Below are positions 1 through 5,265 of a DNA stretch of 5,274 nucleotides, piece by piece; the stretch's first letter is position 1, and every line of letters starts with the position of its first letter. Under the pieces are notes generated by a model. The model saw nothing but the letters and a program-made list of their open reading frames with translations. It did no database searches and was not told the origin of the DNA. Made by a program: the position numbers and the translations under genes. Source of the DNA: Nitrospira sp. (lineage in GTDB: Bacteria; Nitrospirota; Nitrospiria; Nitrospirales; Nitrospiraceae); NCBI GenBank assembly GCA_029858925.1, contig JAOUEB010000134.1, positions 1 to 5,274 on the forward strand, in the 5' to 3' direction.

Positions 1-54
1 GACCCGCTCATATCGAGCCCACTTGTGTGAAGCGAGATCGAGTTGACGGATCAT
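1..54 (-). CDS. 5' end of an unidentified gene, cut by the window edge
   Basis: Reading leftwards on the minus strand from an ATG at 54-52, the frame stays open for 18 codons to the window edge and gives MIRQLDLASHKWARYERV. The start is supported by a perfect AGGAGG at 65-60, five bases from the ATG, which is the best ribosome binding site in the window. The gene lies beyond the intrinsic terminator of the HEAT-repeat operon, in the same direction, so it is probably a separate transcription unit whose promoter would lie between about 66 and 130. I could not pick out a convincing promoter there. Eighteen residues are too few to name a family. The start is charged and has no hydrophobic stretch, so a signal peptide beginning within these residues is unlikely. 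The call rests on the ribosome binding site and open frame only. Confidence 0.6.
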   Translation of the reverse strand, partial: MIRQLDLASHKWARYERV

Positions 55-59
55 GCGTC

Positions 60-65
60 CCTCCT
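60..65 (-). promoter_or_regulatory. Perfect Shine-Dalgarno for the left-edge gene
   Basis: The plus strand reads cctcct, so the minus strand carries AGGAGG followed by one more G, with five bases to the ATG at 54-52. This site is the main reason to believe that a gene starts here, because only 54 coding bases are visible. Confidence 0.65.
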
Positions 66-129
66 ATCGAAATGACGGACAGAGGGTGCTGGGGTTGCAG
101 GAGAAGAACATGGGACTTTCGGTTGCCAG

Positions 130-153
130 AAAAAGCTGGAAGGAATTCCGGCT
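130..153 (-). terminator. Intrinsic terminator of the three-gene minus-strand operon
   Basis: On the minus strand an 8-bp stem (AGCCGGAA at 153-146 pairing with TTCCAGCT at 141-134, one G-U pair) encloses the four-base loop TTCC. The stem runs directly into a run of T at 134-130. It lies about 28 bases after the stop codon of the HEAT-repeat gene and upstream of the next gene, as expected for a rho-independent terminator that separates two transcription units. On the plus strand the hairpin has no following T run, so the terminator is one-directional. Confidence 0.7.
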
Positions 154-177
154 GTCAGCTGACGGCTGATAGCTCGT
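150..177. repeat. Short degenerate array with a seven-base period, consensus RGCTGNN
   Basis: Four consecutive seven-base units start at 150, 157, 164 and 171. The first three fit RGCTGNN and the fourth keeps only AGCT. The array includes the 10-base palindrome GTCAGCTGAC at 154-163. It sits between the HEAT-repeat stop codon and the terminator and overlaps one terminator arm by four bases. Similar CAGCTG/GATAGC-type intergenic strings are, to my recollection, common in Nitrospira genomes, but that is memory rather than something shown here. Four imperfect units could still be chance. Confidence 0.4.
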
Positions 178-180
178 CGC

Positions 181-1536
181 CTAGATCATGTCGCCTGAGG
201 GCCCAAACCGTCCCGTCTCTCCCAGTGGCCGGTCGACCCGGAGATTGTCCGCCTGGCTGGAACTGATGTCGAGTTCTTCCGCGGGAGGGGACCAGCCGAG
301 CTTCTCCAAGGTTTCGAGCGCGATCAGCCGAAGCGCGTCTTTGGCGGTCAGCCGAACCGATGCGTAGGAGAGCACCCGCTCTTGTTCTGCTTCCACTTCG
401 GAGGCCTTGGGGTCGTAGAGGAAGGCGATCAAGGGTTCGATGGCCGTGTCGCCGATGACGGCCAGCGCTGCAGCTGCTTTCTCCCGCAGCACTCCGTCTT
501 TCAGCAAGATGATCAAGTCGGGAATCACGCGGGGATCACGGAACTGGCCGAGCGCCGTGGCGGCGGCTTCCTTGATGAAGGCGTCTTCGCTCACGATGCA
601 GCCGGGAGTCGGCGAGCCTTCCTGCTTGATCCCTTTTCCCTTCAAGGCGTCCAAGACCGCCGGGAGGGCGCGCGGGTCGCCGATCATGCCGAGCGACGCG
701 ATTGCATGCCGCTTGACCGCCCCATCCTTCATGGCCTCGATCAGCGCCTCGATCGCTCTGGCATCGCCGATCATGCCCAAGGCGATCGTGGCGTCTTCGC
801 GCACGGCCCGATCCGGATCTTTCAAGGCGGCGATCAAGGCATCGACCACTTTCGCATCGCGCACCCAGGTCCGGCCGATCTGGTAGTCGGTTGTCATGCC
901 GCCCAAGGCGCGGGCTGCGTGGCAGCGGACGACGAAATCTTTGTCCTTGAGATTCTCAATGAGCGGATCGACCGACGGCTGCCCGATATAGACCAAGGCC
1001 GTGCCCGCTGTCTCACGCACGATCTTGGAGGAATCCCGGAAGAGCTTGATCAAGGCCGGGATGGCCTTGGCATCCCCGATTTTTCCGAGGGCCTCCGCTG
1101 CCGCGCTCTTGACGGCGCCGTCGCGGTCCCGGCAGGCGGTGATCAAGGCATCGACAGCTTTTGGATTCTTGATCTCGCCCGCGGCTTTGGCGGCATGTTC
1201 GCGCACGCGCCACCGCTCATCTTTCAATGCGCCGATCAGACGGTCCACTACCGCCGGTCCCATCTTGGCCGCCGCGTCGACCACCTGGGTGCGGACTTCC
1301 ATGATGGGATCGTTGAACAGGCCGATGAGGGCTTCGACGGCTTTGGGCCCGCCGATCTTGGCCACCCCGCAACCGGCATAGGCGCGCACGGACCAGAAAT
1401 CGTCGCCGCAGGCGCTGATCAGCGCATCCAACGTGGAGGGATCGCCCCGTTCAGCCAGCGCCTTGGCGGCTTCTTCGCGTGTGGCGTCGTCCACATCTTC
1501 CAGCGCGTCCAAGAGATCTTCCAGTGCATGAACCAT
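181..1536 (-). CDS. HEAT-repeat (PBS-lyase-like repeat) protein, 451 aa
   Basis: The protein is almost wholly a solenoid of about 12 HEAT-like repeats of 29-31 residues, each in the style AVDALI..L.D....VR..AA.ALG.IGD. Approximate repeats are 4-30, 34-63, 64-93, 94-124, 125-155, 156-185, 186-214, 228-258, 259-287, 288-334, 335-363 and 364-414. Insertions fall at about 215-227, 300-318 and 374-396, followed by a polar tail of about 35 residues. There is no signal peptide or membrane segment, so it is probably cytoplasmic. Such solenoids serve as protein-binding scaffolds; some relatives act on phycobilin attachment, but nothing here supports a lyase role. I chose the ATG at 1536, two bases after the preceding stop, because the repeats begin at once. 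The 34-codon in-frame extension to an ATG at 1638 is Arg-rich and would overlap the preceding gene. The ribosome binding site is weak (GGA ten bases upstream), so translation is probably coupled. The partner is unknown. Confidence 0.9.
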   Translation of the reverse strand: MVHALEDLLDALEDVDDATREEAAKALAERGDPSTLDALISACGDDFWSVRAYAGCGVAKIGGPKAVEALIGLFNDPIMEVRTQVVDAAAKMGPAVVDRLIGALKDERWRVREHAAKAAGEIKNPKAVDALITACRDRDGAVKSAAAEALGKIGDAKAIPALIKLFRDSSKIVRETAGTALVYIGQPSVDPLIENLKDKDFVVRCHAARALGGMTTDYQIGRTWVRDAKVVDALIAALKDPDRAVREDATIALGMIGDARAIEALIEAMKDGAVKRHAIASLGMIGDPRALPAVLDALKGKGIKQEGSPTPGCIVSEDAFIKEAAATALGQFRDPRVIPDLIILLKDGVLREKAAAALAVIGDTAIEPLIAFLYDPKASEVEAEQERVLSYASVRLTAKDALRLIALETLEKLGWSPPAEELDISSSQADNLRVDRPLGETGRFGPSGDMI

Positions 1537-1538
1537 GG

Positions 1539-1976
1539 TCAGGGTTTCCGATCGTAGTAGGCGTCTCGCTCGCCCCCGTGCGGGTACATGCGCTTGCATC
1601 GCACGATCAGCGTCTGGGTGCCGCGTCCTTCGATGCATTGATCGAGCGAGGCGGAGAAATCGAGCGTGCCGTCGAGCGTCACGGCAAAGGGGAAGTCGAA
1701 TGTAAAGCTGATGAACTTGTACTTGCCTGGCTTCAACGCGAGTTCCCTGAGTTCGGAGGTTTTTGGCGCATCGAGCGATTCAGGATCGGAGGCCCAAATA
1801 GACGGAGTGGCGCCTGGCACTTGCCACCACGAGGACGGAACCAGCTTCGTCGCATCCACAGTGATGATGTGTTCCTTGAGATGGGCCGGCGGCGGCCCAC
1901 TCGCCAATCCCATCTCAAGAGGGAAAGCGGCCAGCCCCGCCAGCAGGAAGCTGCAGATCAAGGTTCGGTGCCGCAT
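1539..1976 (-). CDS. Small exported protein of unknown function, 145 aa
   Basis: I do not recognise this family. The N-terminus is a typical signal peptide: MRHR, then a hydrophobic core (about residues 5-18), with likely cleavage near the ASG at about 25-27. The mature part, about 118 residues, is rich in aromatic and beta-prone segments (SSWWQVPG, KYKFISFTFDFPFAVTLDG), suggesting a small beta-rich periplasmic or envelope domain. Two cysteines at about 114 and 127 could form a disulfide after export. The C-terminus is polar (YPHGGERDAYYDRKP). There is no lipobox. In-frame ATGs also occur at 1994 and 1991. I prefer 1976 because the basic n-region then begins directly and a GAG lies six bases upstream, whereas 1994 has no visible ribosome binding site. 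The gene lies between the phosphatase-fold gene (24 bases upstream) and the HEAT-repeat gene (2 bases downstream), which ties it to the same transcript. Confidence 0.8.
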   Translation of the reverse strand: MRHRTLICSFLLAGLAAFPLEMGLASGPPPAHLKEHIITVDATKLVPSSWWQVPGATPSIWASDPESLDAPKTSELRELALKPGKYKFISFTFDFPFAVTLDGTLDFSASLDQCIEGRGTQTLIVRCKRMYPHGGERDAYYDRKP

Positions 1977-2000
1977 CGACCACTCATGCATCATGATTCG

Positions 2001-3020
2001 TTAGGGTTTCTTGGCCGATGGCCTGGTTGAGGAGGTTGCCGTGGCCTGGAAGATTTCTTCCACCGCCGTACTGTCCCATTCGGTATGGGTTTCCAGTCCA
2101 AGCAGACGCATCACGGTCGCTCCGGTGTCGATAATCGAGACCGGTTGGCGAATGACTTGTCCCGGCTTGATGCCGATGCCCGACACGATCCAGGGAACTA
2201 CCGGCGAGTCGGCTGCCGGAGCCTCGGCTCCCGGGTCGATCCTCTTTCCGCTAAGTGAAGTGACCATGATCGTCGTGCGGTTGGTCAGCGCGTGCTGTTT
2301 GAACACATTCAGCACCGACTGGATGGCCGCATCAACCGTACCCAACGCATCGCGATATTCTTGAGAGTCCCAGCCATGCGCGACTCCGGCTCGTCCGGCT
2401 TCCGGAAGATGGACGACCAATAGATGCGGCACAGCCGGAATCGCATGCCCGTAGCCGTGGCCGCTGGTCGCCTTCTGAAAATACTGTTGGATGTAGGCCA
2501 CGATCTTGGCCGTATTGCACTCAGGCCGCAAGGCCCCGCACAGCTGATAATCGGTGTAGGGTTCGGGTCTTGCCAATTGGTACAGGGACTCATCCATGAA
2601 GAAGATGGCACTGTCGCGGCCCCCGCTCAAATCGAGGTAGTCGAACAGACTGGGCGCGCGGGAGTAGCCTCGGCTGATTTCAAAGAAGTTCCACGTAATG
2701 CCATGCTTCTCGACCGGAAGGCCGGTGATCAACGAAGCCATGGTCGGGAGCCGGAGCGCCGGCTTCACGCCGGTGGCGGACCAAGTTGCCGCCCCGTTTT
2801 TCACCAGCTTGCTCAGGCTCGGCATGGTCCCGGCCTTGAGCGAGTCTTTGTCGAAGCCTTCCAAGACAAAGAGGATGACATGTTCCGTGGGCGAAGCTGC
2901 TACGACGGTCTCCCCAACGGGCGCCGGAGCCGCGTACGCAGGGAGTCCAGCGGTGGTTTCAAGGAACACCACCATTAAACCGACACAGTATGAAGCAAGA
3001 TATCGGAAGGCGCTTACCAT
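2001..3020 (-). CDS. Exported alkaline phosphatase / type I phosphodiesterase superfamily protein, probably degenerate
   Basis: The fold is recognisable in order: a signal peptide (residues 1 to about 31, ending AYA); the first strand VILFVLEGFDKDSL (about 48-61); the nucleophile segment RLPTMASLITGLPVEKHGI (90-108) with Thr93; the central HLPEAGRAGVAHGWDSQEY (204-222); TTIMVTSLSG (249-258); and VVPWIVSGIGIKPG with IIDTGATVMRLLGL (about 274-309). Active members bind two metals through an Asp in VxDG, Asp and His in PDxxGH, the DH of TxDHG and a late His. Here these read Glu54, Gly/Glu and Val, Leu256-Ser257, and apparently Val or Ser. The likely nucleophile stays but most ligands are gone, so a binding or otherwise non-catalytic role is plausible. 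Two cysteines (161, 168) may pair. The ATG at 3020 gives a clean signal peptide. A TTG at 3047 is the alternative; a GAGGAG overlapping that TTG is too far from the ATG. First gene of a three-gene operon. Confidence 0.85.
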   Translation of the reverse strand: MVSAFRYLASYCVGLMVVFLETTAGLPAYAAPAPVGETVVAASPTEHVILFVLEGFDKDSLKAGTMPSLSKLVKNGAATWSATGVKPALRLPTMASLITGLPVEKHGITWNFFEISRGYSRAPSLFDYLDLSGGRDSAIFFMDESLYQLARPEPYTDYQLCGALRPECNTAKIVAYIQQYFQKATSGHGYGHAIPAVPHLLVVHLPEAGRAGVAHGWDSQEYRDALGTVDAAIQSVLNVFKQHALTNRTTIMVTSLSGKRIDPGAEAPAADSPVVPWIVSGIGIKPGQVIRQPVSIIDTGATVMRLLGLETHTEWDSTAVEEIFQATATSSTRPSAKKP

Positions 3021-3068
3021 GGGAAATTCACGCGAGTGGCTCCTCAAAAAAGACCCCGTACGGCTGGT

Positions 3069-3098
3069 ACCCTAGCACGCGAATTTTCTGGAAGGCAA
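3069..3098 (-). promoter_or_regulatory. Candidate sigma-70-type promoter of the minus-strand operon
   Basis: On the minus strand TTGCCT (3098-3093) is followed after 18 bases by TAGGGT (3074-3069), with TGC directly before the -10 as an extended -10 element. The -35 fits the consensus at four of six bases, and the -10 only at three of six. Transcription would begin near 3062, about 40 bases before the ATG at 3020. Position and strand suit the operon, but the match is by eye and modest. Confidence 0.35.
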
Positions 3099-3111
3099 GA
3101 CAGCCTGAAAT

Positions 3112-3125
3112 CAGCTGTGGAGCTG
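3112..3125. repeat. Small inverted repeat between the divergent promoters
   Basis: CAGCT at 3112-3116 and AGCTG at 3121-3125 are inverted around GTGG. The repeat lies between the candidate -35 regions of the two divergent blocks, where a shared operator could sit. Five-base arms are short enough to arise by chance, and no regulator gene is in the window. Confidence 0.2.
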
Positions 3126-3152
3126 GTGAAACGGACTGCTGGGTGGTATGGT
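3124..3152 (+). promoter_or_regulatory. Weak candidate promoter of the plus-strand pair
   Basis: TATGGT at 3147-3152 fits the -10 consensus at four of six bases and has an extended element TGG just before it (3144-3146). The -35 is poor: TGGTGA at 3124-3129 with 17-base spacing, or GTGAAA two bases further right with 15. Transcription would start near 3159, leaving a leader of about 76 bases. It is the best site I could find in the spacer on this strand. Confidence 0.25.
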
Positions 3153-3234
3153 GGAATCAGTCGACTATTCAACGTGGCGTTCAAGCCAGTAGAGTCTTGG
3201 TGCGTCGGTCCTCTTCAACGAGGAAGTACAGGCG

Positions 3235-4539
3235 ATGCCAGATCGGTTAGCCCAACAGCCGGTGACTCTTCGCCCGCCGCGTCTTCTTGTCCATCTTCTC
3301 ATCTTCATCGCCCTCTGCGCGGTTGCGGTCCCTGCCTGGGCCGAAGTCAGGACTGTGAGTGCTCAGGGAGAACATCGGATGGGAGACCGCGATACACGCG
3401 AAGATGCGGTTCGGCTGGCCACAGAATCGGCCAAGCGGAACGCCCTTGAACAGGTTGCCACCTACGTGGAAAGCGTCACGGTTGTGGACGGGATGGATCT
3501 CGCCAAGGACGAGATCCGGACCTATACCGCCGGCTTGGTCCTGGTGCTTGAACAGGAAACTACGACCCTGTTGGACGGCGATACAGTTGTGATCAAGGTG
3601 GATCTTGTCGCCCAGATCGACACGGAGGAAGTGAGCCAGGCCATCGCGGCGTTGCGGGCGAATGAGGATGCCCGTGTACAGTTGGCGGCTCTGCAACAAG
3701 AAAACGAACAGTTGCAGCAGGATCTCGATGCGGCAAATCAGGCCCTGACGAATGCGTCGACGCTCGATCAAGCGCAACAGGCAACCCAACAACGGCAAGA
3801 TATTCTCAATCGCGTCCAATCGAATGCGATGATTTCCCAAGTGTGGACGGACTGGGTCTTGGTGTCGCCGGTTGCGTATTCCCATTACTGGATCAGTTCG
3901 CCGCAGGTCCTGACTCTGTTGGCCCATGCTCAAACGTTGTACCCGGCCAGCCCGCATGTCGTTGTGGCGCAACGGGTGATTGCCGGAGGGCAACCGCTGG
4001 TTCCTCCATCGCTGCCGCAACTGTCTGCGCCAGGGAGCATGCCACCCCGAATGCCGACGTATGAGATCGTCCCTTCACCCGGCTCGCTCGACGCGCCTCG
4101 CACCTTGAACGAGATCACGCATCGAACGCCGGCAAGGCCGTCCCCCATCGGCAACGAAACCCATGTCCAGCAGGGGCCCGGATCGCGCCATTTGACCGAC
4201 CGGTATCAACAGAGTCCTTTTCTGCAGCCATTGGCCGGGCAATCGACGGCGCCATCGCGTTCGATGCCGCGCATGCAGCAGTTCTTGGAGCAGAATGGCC
4301 GATTCGGACAAGCGCCTGGTTCAAATGTTCTTCCATCGGCACCCAGATTTACGCCGCGAGAAGCCCCCGGAGGCCAATTTCCTACAGTCAGGCAGTTCAA
4401 TCCAGCTCGTCCACCGGTGATGCAAGAGGCGCCGCGCGCTCCTTCCACTATGACGCCTCGGTCCTTCGGAGGAGGCGGATCCAGAGGCAGTGGCATGGTG
4501 CCAGGCGGGGGCGGCCGTGGCCAAGGACGGGGGAGGTAG
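3235..4539 (+). CDS. Exported FlgT-N/LPP20-like domain protein with coiled coil and Pro/Gly-rich tail, 434 aa
   Basis: A signal peptide spans residues 1-36 (basic to 16, hydrophobic core 18-33, AWA before the cleavage point). Residues about 38-130 match the pattern of the FlgT N-terminal / LPP20-like domain: a strand (VRTVSAQGEH), a long helix with repeated Ala (DAVRLATESAKRNALEQV), YVESVTVVDG, then TAGLVLVLEQET and the strand DTVVIKVDLVAQID. A Gln/Ala/Leu-rich coiled coil follows (about 132-195), then a conserved-looking aromatic block (SQVWTDWVLVSPVAYSHYW, 201-219). From about 250 the chain is Pro-rich and probably disordered, ending in a Gly/Arg-rich stretch (411-434). The protein is probably periplasmic. 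FlgT is a flagellar H-ring protein, but the domain is widespread and no flagellar gene is near, so I do not call it FlgT. The ATG at 3235 has AGGA ten bases upstream. It diverges from the phosphatase-fold operon and adjoins the next LPP20-like gene. Confidence 0.85.
   Translation: MPDRLAQQPVTLRPPRLLVHLLIFIALCAVAVPAWAEVRTVSAQGEHRMGDRDTREDAVRLATESAKRNALEQVATYVESVTVVDGMDLAKDEIRTYTAGLVLVLEQETTTLLDGDTVVIKVDLVAQIDTEEVSQAIAALRANEDARVQLAALQQENEQLQQDLDAANQALTNASTLDQAQQATQQRQDILNRVQSNAMISQVWTDWVLVSPVAYSHYWISSPQVLTLLAHAQTLYPASPHVVVAQRVIAGGQPLVPPSLPQLSAPGSMPPRMPTYEIVPSPGSLDAPRTLNEITHRTPARPSPIGNETHVQQGPGSRHLTDRYQQSPFLQPLAGQSTAPSRSMPRMQQFLEQNGRFGQAPGSNVLPSAPRFTPREAPGGQFPTVRQFNPARPPVMQEAPRAPSTMTPRSFGGGGSRGSGMVPGGGGRGQGRGR
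4531..4536 (+). promoter_or_regulatory. Shine-Dalgarno of the second LPP20-like gene, inside the end of the first
   Basis: GGGAGG at 4531-4536 is formed by the last Gly and Arg codons of the upstream gene, just before its TAG at 4537-4539. It is three bases from the GTG at 4540 and six from the in-frame TTG at 4543. Six is the better spacing, so translation may start at either codon. The arrangement implies that a ribosome ending the first gene reinitiates on the second. Confidence 0.55.
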
Positions 4540-5109
4540 GTGTTGAAGAACAAGTTTCAGATTCTTGTCATGGCGGCAAGCCTGTGGGGCGCCGGCTGGT
4601 TGTCGGTCACGCAGATTTCTGCGGCTGAACCGGGAGACGCGCGGTCGCATGCCGAACGTTCCTTCGGTCAGCTCACGCAACAGCAGAATGGAACCCGATC
4701 CGCCGCTGACTCAGGCGTCATCCGGCAGGCTACTGAGGCAAGCCACGGTTCGTATCCTTCCGATCGGTATTGGATCGGCAAGGGTCAGGGCGATTTGGCC
4801 AAGGGCAAGCTCGTCTGCCAGCGCGTATCGGAGCTATCGGCCCGCACTGATTTAGCGAAGCAGATTCGGGTGCTGGTGAAGGAACATATGGTCGATCGGG
4901 TTCGCGAGCGGTCGGGGCGTGAACCGGAACAGGACATTGAACTCACCCGTGAAGAAATCGTCCAGGAATATCTGCAAGGGGTGACGATCGTCGATCGTCG
5001 CATCGACGAAGCGAACCACATCTGCACCGCCACCGCCGTCATGCCCAAGACTCCCGTGCCGCAGAGACAGGCGCACGATGGTGATGTCGTTCCCTCTGTG
5101 GCCAGATAA
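4540..5109 (+). CDS. Exported LPP20-like domain protein, 189 aa
   Basis: A signal peptide covers residues 1-28 (MLKNKFQ, a hydrophobic stretch to about 24, SAA before the cleavage point). There is no lipobox cysteine, unlike the lipoprotein members of the LPP20 family. Residues about 30-74 form a polar Gln/Ser-rich linker. The domain at about 76-168 shows the family pattern: an aromatic start (RYWIGKGQGDLAKG), an Ala/Leu helix followed by a strand (SARTDLAKQIRVLVKEH), an acidic helix (ELTREEIVQEYL), GVTIVDRRIDEANH and a final strand ICTATAVM. Cys93 and Cys162 lie in the helix and the last strand and could pair after export. The start is GTG at 4540, directly after the upstream stop, or TTG at 4543. 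The gene is plainly co-transcribed with the first FlgT-N/LPP20-like gene, and the two proteins probably work in the same envelope structure. No precise function can be given, and no terminator is evident after the TAA. Confidence 0.82.
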   Translation: MLKNKFQILVMAASLWGAGWLSVTQISAAEPGDARSHAERSFGQLTQQQNGTRSAADSGVIRQATEASHGSYPSDRYWIGKGQGDLAKGKLVCQRVSELSARTDLAKQIRVLVKEHMVDRVRERSGREPEQDIELTREEIVQEYLQGVTIVDRRIDEANHICTATAVMPKTPVPQRQAHDGDVVPSVAR

Positions 5110-5195
5110 GATTGTTCATCTCTCTTCTTGTTCCCTTTCCATTTACCTTTCACGCGCCAGTCCGCATTATTGTCGCGAGAGCGCATGGAATCGTG

Positions 5196-5223
5196 TATCT
5201 CGTGAAGCGTATCTCGTATCTCG
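5196..5223. repeat. Heptamer array, unit TATCTCG
   Basis: Exact copies of TATCTCG lie at 5196-5202, 5210-5216 and 5217-5223. The slot at 5203-5209 is a diverged unit, so four units are in phase at a seven-base period. The array is in the noncoding tail after the second LPP20-like gene. I recall ACGAGATACG-type strings as frequent between genes in Nitrospira, which would make this one member of a dispersed repeat family, but that cannot be shown from one copy. Confidence 0.55.
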
Positions 5224-5239
5224 CAAACAAGGATATCCG

Positions 5240-5265
5240 GCACGGAAACGTTCTTTCCATCGTGC
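5240..5265. repeat. Interrupted inverted repeat
   Basis: GCACGGAAA at 5240-5248 can pair with TTTCC at 5254-5258 and, after a three-base bulge (ATC), GTGC at 5262-5265, with a five-base loop. This gives nine base pairs. No T run follows on either strand, so it does not look like an ordinary intrinsic terminator. It starts 17 bases after the heptamer array and may be a terminator of another kind, an operator or part of a mobile repeat. The window ends nine bases later. Confidence 0.35.

Noticed and set aside
27..266. Plus-strand open frame of 79 codons at the left end
   Set aside because: It runs across the start of the left-edge gene, the terminator hairpin and the end of the HEAT-repeat gene. 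Its Cys/Arg/Pro-rich product looks like translated noncoding DNA.
382..1557. Long plus-strand open frame (391 codons) opposite the HEAT-repeat gene
   Set aside because: It is an antisense shadow. Its periodic product mirrors the HEAT repeats, it has no good start signal, and the minus-strand frame gives a clear repeat family.
1537..1638. Longer N-terminus for the HEAT-repeat protein from an ATG at 1638
   Set aside because: The extra 34 residues are Arg-rich, unlike the repeats, and would overlap the preceding gene by 100 bases. The ATG at 1536 directly follows that gene's stop.
2424..2978. Plus-strand open frame (184 codons) inside the phosphatase-fold gene
   Set aside because: It is fully covered by a gene with superfamily motifs in order, and it has no ribosome binding site or recognisable features.
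3247..4020. Minus-strand open frame (257 codons) opposite the first LPP20-like gene
   Set aside because: The plus-strand frame has a signal peptide, a recognisable domain and a coiled coil. The antisense product is Arg/Gln/His-rich with no domain pattern.
3235..4539. Naming the first LPP20-like protein as flagellar FlgT
   Set aside because: Only the N-terminal domain pattern fits. The coiled coil and Pro/Gly tail do not, and no flagellar gene is in the window.
5110..5150. Intrinsic terminator right after the second LPP20-like gene
   Set aside because: The stretch is pyrimidine-rich with several short T runs, but I find no hairpin before them on the plus strand.
4785..5243. Minus-strand frame of 152 codons under the second LPP20-like gene
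   Set aside because: It begins in the repeat tail and continues as Ser/Arg/Thr-rich antisense of a convincing gene.
5153..5260. Short minus-strand frame of about 35 codons (start MERTFPCRISLFARYEIR) across the heptamer array
   Set aside because: Its middle is simply the translated TATCTCG repeat (RYEIR, TRYT) and its ribosome binding site is poor, so it is likely a repeat-derived spurious ORF.
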